Below are positions 62,422 through 64,000 of a stretch of 64,000 nt of DNA, one piece after another. The position numbers and the translations under genes were made by a program. The DNA is from Umbilicaria muhlenbergii (taxonomy: Eukaryota; Ascomycota; Lecanoromycetes; Umbilicariales; Umbilicariaceae): positions 1,979,507 through 2,043,506 of the forward strand of contig KK106981.1 in NCBI GenBank assembly GCA_000611775.1, written 5' to 3'. How positions within the stretch are numbered: position 1 is the first letter of the stretch; each line of letters opens with the position of its first letter. The notes beneath the pieces are model-generated. The model was not told where the DNA came from, did not search any database, and saw nothing but the letters and a program-made list of their open reading frames with translations.

Positions 62422-64000
62422 TCATGCTTTTAACATTATTCAAGGTTTGTTCAGTTGATTCATTCAGAGTTTGTTCAGTTGATTCATTTAAAGTTTATTC
62501 AGTTGATTCATTCAAGATCTGTTCAGCTGATTTTAAAAGATGAGAAGCTTTTTCCTTTTGTTTAATAATAATGCATGAGTTTAAGCAGCAGCTCAGTAGC
62601 ATGATTTAAGATTAATATTATAATTACTCATCATCCTCATTCTTCTTTAATTGATTACTTAAGTGTTTAATGAGTGTATCTGCCTTTTCATTTTCCTTGC
62701 CTGTTCAGTAGGTGATCACAAAGTTGAATTATATGAGAAATTCAACTCATTTGACTTGTCTGTGAGTCAGTTTCTTGATCATTATAAAGTACTTCAAGAC
62801 TTTATAATCTGTTAAAATTTAAATCAGATCCTCTGTTTCTGTTAATTCAGCACATCATTTTTTTAAACTTTAAATGATGATCAACAATTCTTTGTCATAG
62901 ATCTCATAATTGCATTCAGCTGATATGAGTTTCTTAAAGAAAAATGTCATTGAATGCATTAATTCTTGATCATCTTTCTGAGATAGTACTACTATGAATA
63001 TCAGATCAGATGAATCACATTTAAAATAACATGTTTAAGTTCAGTCAAAGTGTTGTAATATTAACATATTAATCAATCAGTTCTTTAGTTTATTAAAGAC
63101 TTGAAGACACTGTTTAATTTATATATTAAAGAATATGTCCTTGCCTGTCAGTCTGATTAAAGGCTTTATGATTTTGAAATATCTCTTTATAAATCATCAG
63201 TAAAAGTTACAAAAATCTAAGAATGCCTGCAGCTGTTTCAGGTTGATCAGTACTTCTTAAGTTTTAATGACTGTGATCTTTTCAAGATTCACTCAGATGT
63301 TATGATGTTCTATGATTAATTTTAAATATTGAGTTTCAATCTTGTGAAATTCACACTTCTTGATTTCAACCTGTAAATTTGCCTTTCTCAGTCATTTCAG
63401 AATGATTCAGACATGAGTTTAATGTTCAGATAAAGACTCTGAATAGATCAGGATATTATTCAAATATGTTGTACAACATGTGTTCAATAAGTTAAATAAT
63501 ATGTTGTTAATAAAGTGCTGAAAGGTGACTGATTTGTTAATGAGCTTGAAAGGCAAGATCTTATATTTGTAAGAATCATGCCTTGTTCAAAAGATTGTCA
63601 GATCTTCAGATTCAAGATTCATTTATATGTGATGAAATGTCTGTTATATATTAATCTTGATGAAGTATTTTGTCTTCAAAATCTGAGTCAGGGTTTCCTC
63701 AATTAAAGACAATGAGTATCAGTCTTTCTTCATAATTGAATTCAGCTTTCAGTAGTCAATGCACAGTCATAAAGACTTATTTTTCTTTTATATAAACAGA
63801 ATCAGTGAAGTTACTGATGATTGATTGACTTTAATGAAACTTTTTTGCAAGTTGTCTTCTATGTAGTTCTTCACTGCTATTAGTTCTTCATGTGACATAT
63901 TGTAAAGGAGTGTGTATTTAAGCTTTTACTCATTCTTTAAAATAATCTTATGATCATAAAGTTGATGTGAAGGGAGTTTATTTGCAGCTTTTTTAAAAAA

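Larger units (their letters stand above)
47672..62435 (-). mobile_element. Ty3/Gypsy element C, broken, inserted in B and split by E
   Basis: Two matching 171-bp terminal repeats (47,672-47,842 and 62,251-62,421) bound it; the right end may extend to 62,435 through a 14-bp tandem duplication of the LTR end. Candidate target duplication TCATT/TTATT, which differs by one transition, so it is less certain than for the other elements. Minus-strand order from left: integrase (about 48,490-48,700 is the clearest part), RNase H, RT (about 49,850-50,160), protease (about 50,760-50,960), then element E, then gag (about 60,400-62,250). Broken, with many breaks. Confidence 0.75.
44878..64000 (-). mobile_element. 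Ty3/Gypsy element B (chromovirus), broken, inserted in A1 and split by C
   Basis: Minus-strand element starting at TGTCAGGACTATGC (44,878), where A1 stops abruptly in its RT region. It is present as 44,878-47,671 and about 62,436-64,000 and runs off the right edge. From left it shows a likely 3' LTR (its inner end is unclear), a chromodomain-like region (about 45,220-45,400), integrase (about 45,480-46,150), one F insertion, then RNase H and RT resuming right of element C (about 62,640-63,900). Short GTTCAGTTGATTCATT iterations occur on both sides of the C insertion (47,640-47,671 and 62,445-62,525). Broken, with many breaks. Confidence 0.7.

Overview
The window comes from a filamentous ascomycete (Pezizomycotina). 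The evidence is compact genes with 49-96 bp introns using GTAAGT/GTATGT-type donors and CTAAC/CTGAC-like branch sites, protein families typical of these fungi (URC1 uracil catabolism, Wapl, Mug105/ZUP1), and an abrupt switch from a gene-rich GC-balanced block to a gene-free AT-rich block of degenerate retroelements. I cannot name a species.

Layout of the gene block (1-24,775). It holds the first codons of FAP7 (-), a cytochrome P450 (+, four exons), a ZUP1/Mug105-type deubiquitinase (-, five exons), cytosolic seryl-tRNA synthetase (-, seven exons), the small GTPase Rheb (-, four exons), the cohesin release factor Wapl (-, two exons), uracil phosphoribosyltransferase (+, four exons), the elongation factor Elf1 (-, four exons with an ATG-only first coding exon), URC1 (+, eleven exons), a probable P450 relic, a possible inverted-repeat DNA element, ribosomal protein eS1 (+, five exons) and a mitochondrial-type alpha/beta hydrolase (-, six exons). 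Exon structures were worked out by eye from splice signals, reading frame and remembered family conservation; every assembled CDS closes in frame. Uracil salvage (UPRT) and uracil catabolism (URC1) lie 1.8 kb apart with only Elf1 between them.

AT-rich block (about 24,840-64,000). A first kilobase is almost pure A/T and rich in TpA. From 25,948 on the DNA is a nest of Ty3/Gypsy LTR retrotransposons, all broken. The nesting can be read from LTR pairs and target-site duplications. Element A1 (-) is split by A2 (-, same family, 27,649-42,567, duplication AGCTT). A2 is split by D (+, 29,322-37,755, duplication GATTT/AATTT). A1 is also split by B (-, from 44,878 and running off the right edge). B is split by C (-, 47,672 to about 62,435). 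C is split by E (-, 51,526-60,391, duplication GAGTG). Two copies of an unidentified element of about 920 bp (F), built of stem-loop units, sit in opposite orientation in A1 and B. A1, A2, B and D carry traces of a chromodomain at the pol C-terminus. I see no host gene in this block.

The most unusual points are the base-change signature of the nest (CpG almost gone but CpA/TpG kept, unlike classical RIP), the F elements, the boundary lying about 65 bp from a host start codon, and the UPRT/URC1 linkage.
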